From the NCBI RefSeq assembly GCF_022539315.1, contig NC_066321.1:1855001-1919000 (forward strand): DNA of 64,000 nucleotides, given 5' to 3'. This document shows positions 37,401 through 64,000 of this stretch, piece after piece. The notes below the pieces were generated by a model. That model had not been told where the DNA came from and did not search any database. It was given only the letters and a program-made list of their open reading frames with translations. This DNA comes from Serinus canaria (taxonomy: Eukaryota; Chordata; Aves; Passeriformes; Fringillidae). The position numbers were made by a program, and so were the translations under genes. Every line of letters starts with the position of its first letter. Position 1 is the stretch's first letter.

Positions 37401-37647
37401 AATTTCGGTCCAGATTTACCAGAGCAGTTTTTAAAAACCTTAAAAGTGCTAAGTCATTAAAATAAAACCTCTCCTCAGCAGCTGGCAAAGCCACTTAACA
37501 GGCACTCAATTAACAACTATTGTAATTATCAACAAGCAACTACTAAAAATAGAAAATAATTACTGTGGGTCTCCTAAAAGCAAGATGAAATATAAGGGAA
37601 CTGAGTGATCAGTGGGAGAAGAGGTGAGTAAGTTACTCAGGCCTTAC
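34490..37647 (-). other. KIF5C: KIF5C last intron
   Basis: 3.2-kb intron between the stop-codon exon and the terminal exon. Mainly single-copy and AT-rich, with small AT runs at 35305-35400 and 37010-37040. No repeat family or coding exon recognised. Confidence 0.6.
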
Positions 37648-37654
37648 CTCTCGT

Positions 37655-62457
<24,803 letters not shown>

Positions 62458-62477
62458 CCTCATCCCTGGAAGTGTCC

Positions 62478-62638
62478 AGGGTGGGGAAGGAGAGAAGAAA
62501 GGAGAGAGGAAAGGAAAGGAGAGAGGAAAGGAAAGGAGAGAGGAAAGGAAAGGAGAGAGGAAAGGAAAGGAGAGAGGAAAGGAGAGAGGGGAGAGGAGAG
62601 AGGAAAGAGGAAAGAGGAAAGAGGAAAGAGGAAAAGGA
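62478..62638. repeat. Polypurine (GGAAAGGAGAGA) tract
   Basis: About 160 bp of pure purine on the plus strand, units of 10-15 bp such as aggaaaggaaaggagaga. Pyrimidine in KIF5C sense. Confidence 0.95.
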
Positions 62639-64000
62639 AGTTCCTGCCTCCCTAGGCAAAAATATCCCAGATTTCAAGCCTCCTACCTGACCTCCTACCA
62701 CCACTTTTTTATTCTGAAAGTGCTCAGCTCCAAGCCAACCCAACCAATTGTGCCAGGGAATGCAAAGCCAGCAGAAAACAATGCCCAGCACCTACTCCTG
62801 CAAATCCACATGGAAAAGGGAATCCCAACCAATCACTGTGAGTTAGGAAAGCCTCAGATCTTTGTCCTTCACTGCTCAGACAGTGAGTCCCTTCCAATGC
62901 CTCCAGTGTTGTTGGATAAAGCAGATAAGGGAAAGGACAACAACAAACCCTCAGCAGTTTATAAAGCTCCAGTGATTTGCACTCTGTGGCAAGCAGGACT
63001 TTTATTACCTGCTAAGTATTTTTTAAAATAATCTTGTGCTTTTAAAATAATGTCCTAATGGTCAGGGATTACTTTGCTAAAAGCACAGCTCAAGTTTGCA
63101 CTCATTTAACTGTACCAGGGATAACAAAACCCAGCACACCAGGAAGAGTCTCCTGATGATGGATGAAGCCCTTACTGCCAACCACAATTAAAAATGAGAT
63201 AAAAACACCAGAAAAGATGGAGTAGAAAGGGAAAAAGCTGATTCACTACTATCAAAGGAGCACTTGTAGTCTGATTGGTACAAGAGCTCCTCTGAAGATG
63301 GATTTCACTCCTGACATTTATTTTAATGGCGACATAATTCTTTTTTTTTCCCCAGGAAAAACCAGCCATGAGTCATGGACCTTCCCTTTAATGCCACTGA
63401 GCTCCTCAGCTGTGTCACATCAGGAAAATGAGACACAACAACCCAAGAGCCTGGAAAAGAACCCCCATTCCCACCATTCCCACCCAAAATCCTGCCAGAG
63501 AACGTTGTGCATGGATAATCCATGGGCTGCTCTGCACAGAGCACCAGTCCTCCCAGGGAAAGACAAATTATCTCCTTCCTCAGAATCCCTGGAAATTCAG
63601 CTGCTGTCCATGAGGAGTGCCTCACAAATATCTCCCTGTTTTCCCAGTTCTTGCACTGCCACCCTGGTCCTCAGTGAGGATCACCCCCAAAATGTTCCTC
63701 CTCCCAGGAAACTGAGGAATATTTAGCCAGGATGTGCAGAGTCAGTCAGAAAACTGCCTTGCCCCCCAAAACAGGCAAATTTTACTCATTACTGGAAGAG
63801 GAATGAAGCTGGGGGAATGTGCACTGAAACTGAACTTGGAAGCTGGAGTTCAGAGTTGTTCCTGCCCTTGATTTCATTCCTGCATCTCAGGACGCTTGGT
63901 TCTGCTCCACACACGACCTGATCAGTAGGAATTTGGATCTTCAGCAGCTAAAACCCATGTTCAGCTCACAATGGGGGAAAAACCTACAAAGAACCTCTCA
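62639..64000 (-). other. KIF5C: KIF5C intron, right edge of window
   Basis: Single-copy DNA. I searched minus-strand frames for the preceding motor-domain exon (expected to end with a GQR-type sequence) and did not find it, so it should lie beyond 64000. Confidence 0.6.

Overview
This window is vertebrate nuclear DNA, almost certainly avian and probably from a songbird. The evidence is split genes with GT/AG introns, at least 15 truncated CR1-type LINE fragments carrying the bird 3' end (a 'cttccaacccaaacca'-like block), several short solo-LTR-like insertions, and many GC-rich or purine-rich minisatellites. There is no prokaryotic organisation. Most long open frames are by-products of tandem repeats.

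Two genes lie head to tail, both on the minus strand. KIF5C (conventional kinesin heavy chain, neuronal form) fills the right half. Fifteen consecutive coding exons were placed at base resolution between 61932 and 37655. They encode 634 residues from just after the motor core to the stop codon, and all splice phases are consistent. The motor-domain exons lie beyond 64000. A final, mostly untranslated exon probably runs from 34489 to a poly(A) signal at 30615-30610. The left end holds the first coding exon (1322-1436) and the next exon (180-278) of LYPD6B, a Ly6/uPAR-domain protein. Its later exons lie left of position 1. A CpG island with a candidate 5' splice site at 28550-28900 is the best candidate LYPD6B promoter, about 1.7 kb beyond the KIF5C poly(A) site. 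The order KIF5C-LYPD6B in one orientation matches what I recall of other vertebrates.

The large LYPD6B 5' intron (about 1.5-28.6 kb) is dominated by repeats. Three unrelated tandem arrays sit side by side at 8.69-12.97 kb (CA-rich, about 27 bp, and 39 bp), bounded by two copies of one 145-bp sequence. A nearly identical 840-bp inverted repeat lies at 14.5-15.35 and 17.28-18.11 kb around an AT-rich spacer. A 44-bp GC-rich array abuts the CpG island.

The KIF5C introns contain a second cluster of arrays, several pressed against splice sites. The most striking is a roughly 24-bp minisatellite (58209-58614) that begins at an exon donor. It contains a second copy of the exon end plus donor 282 bp downstream, and the intervening 94 codons are open in the KIF5C frame. 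Four copies of one roughly 440-bp LTR-like element occur, one carrying a nested 338-bp solo LTR.

I see no RNA gene, CRISPR array, operon or intact transposase or reverse transcriptase. The unusual content is repeat architecture and its possible effect on splicing, not a new enzymatic system.
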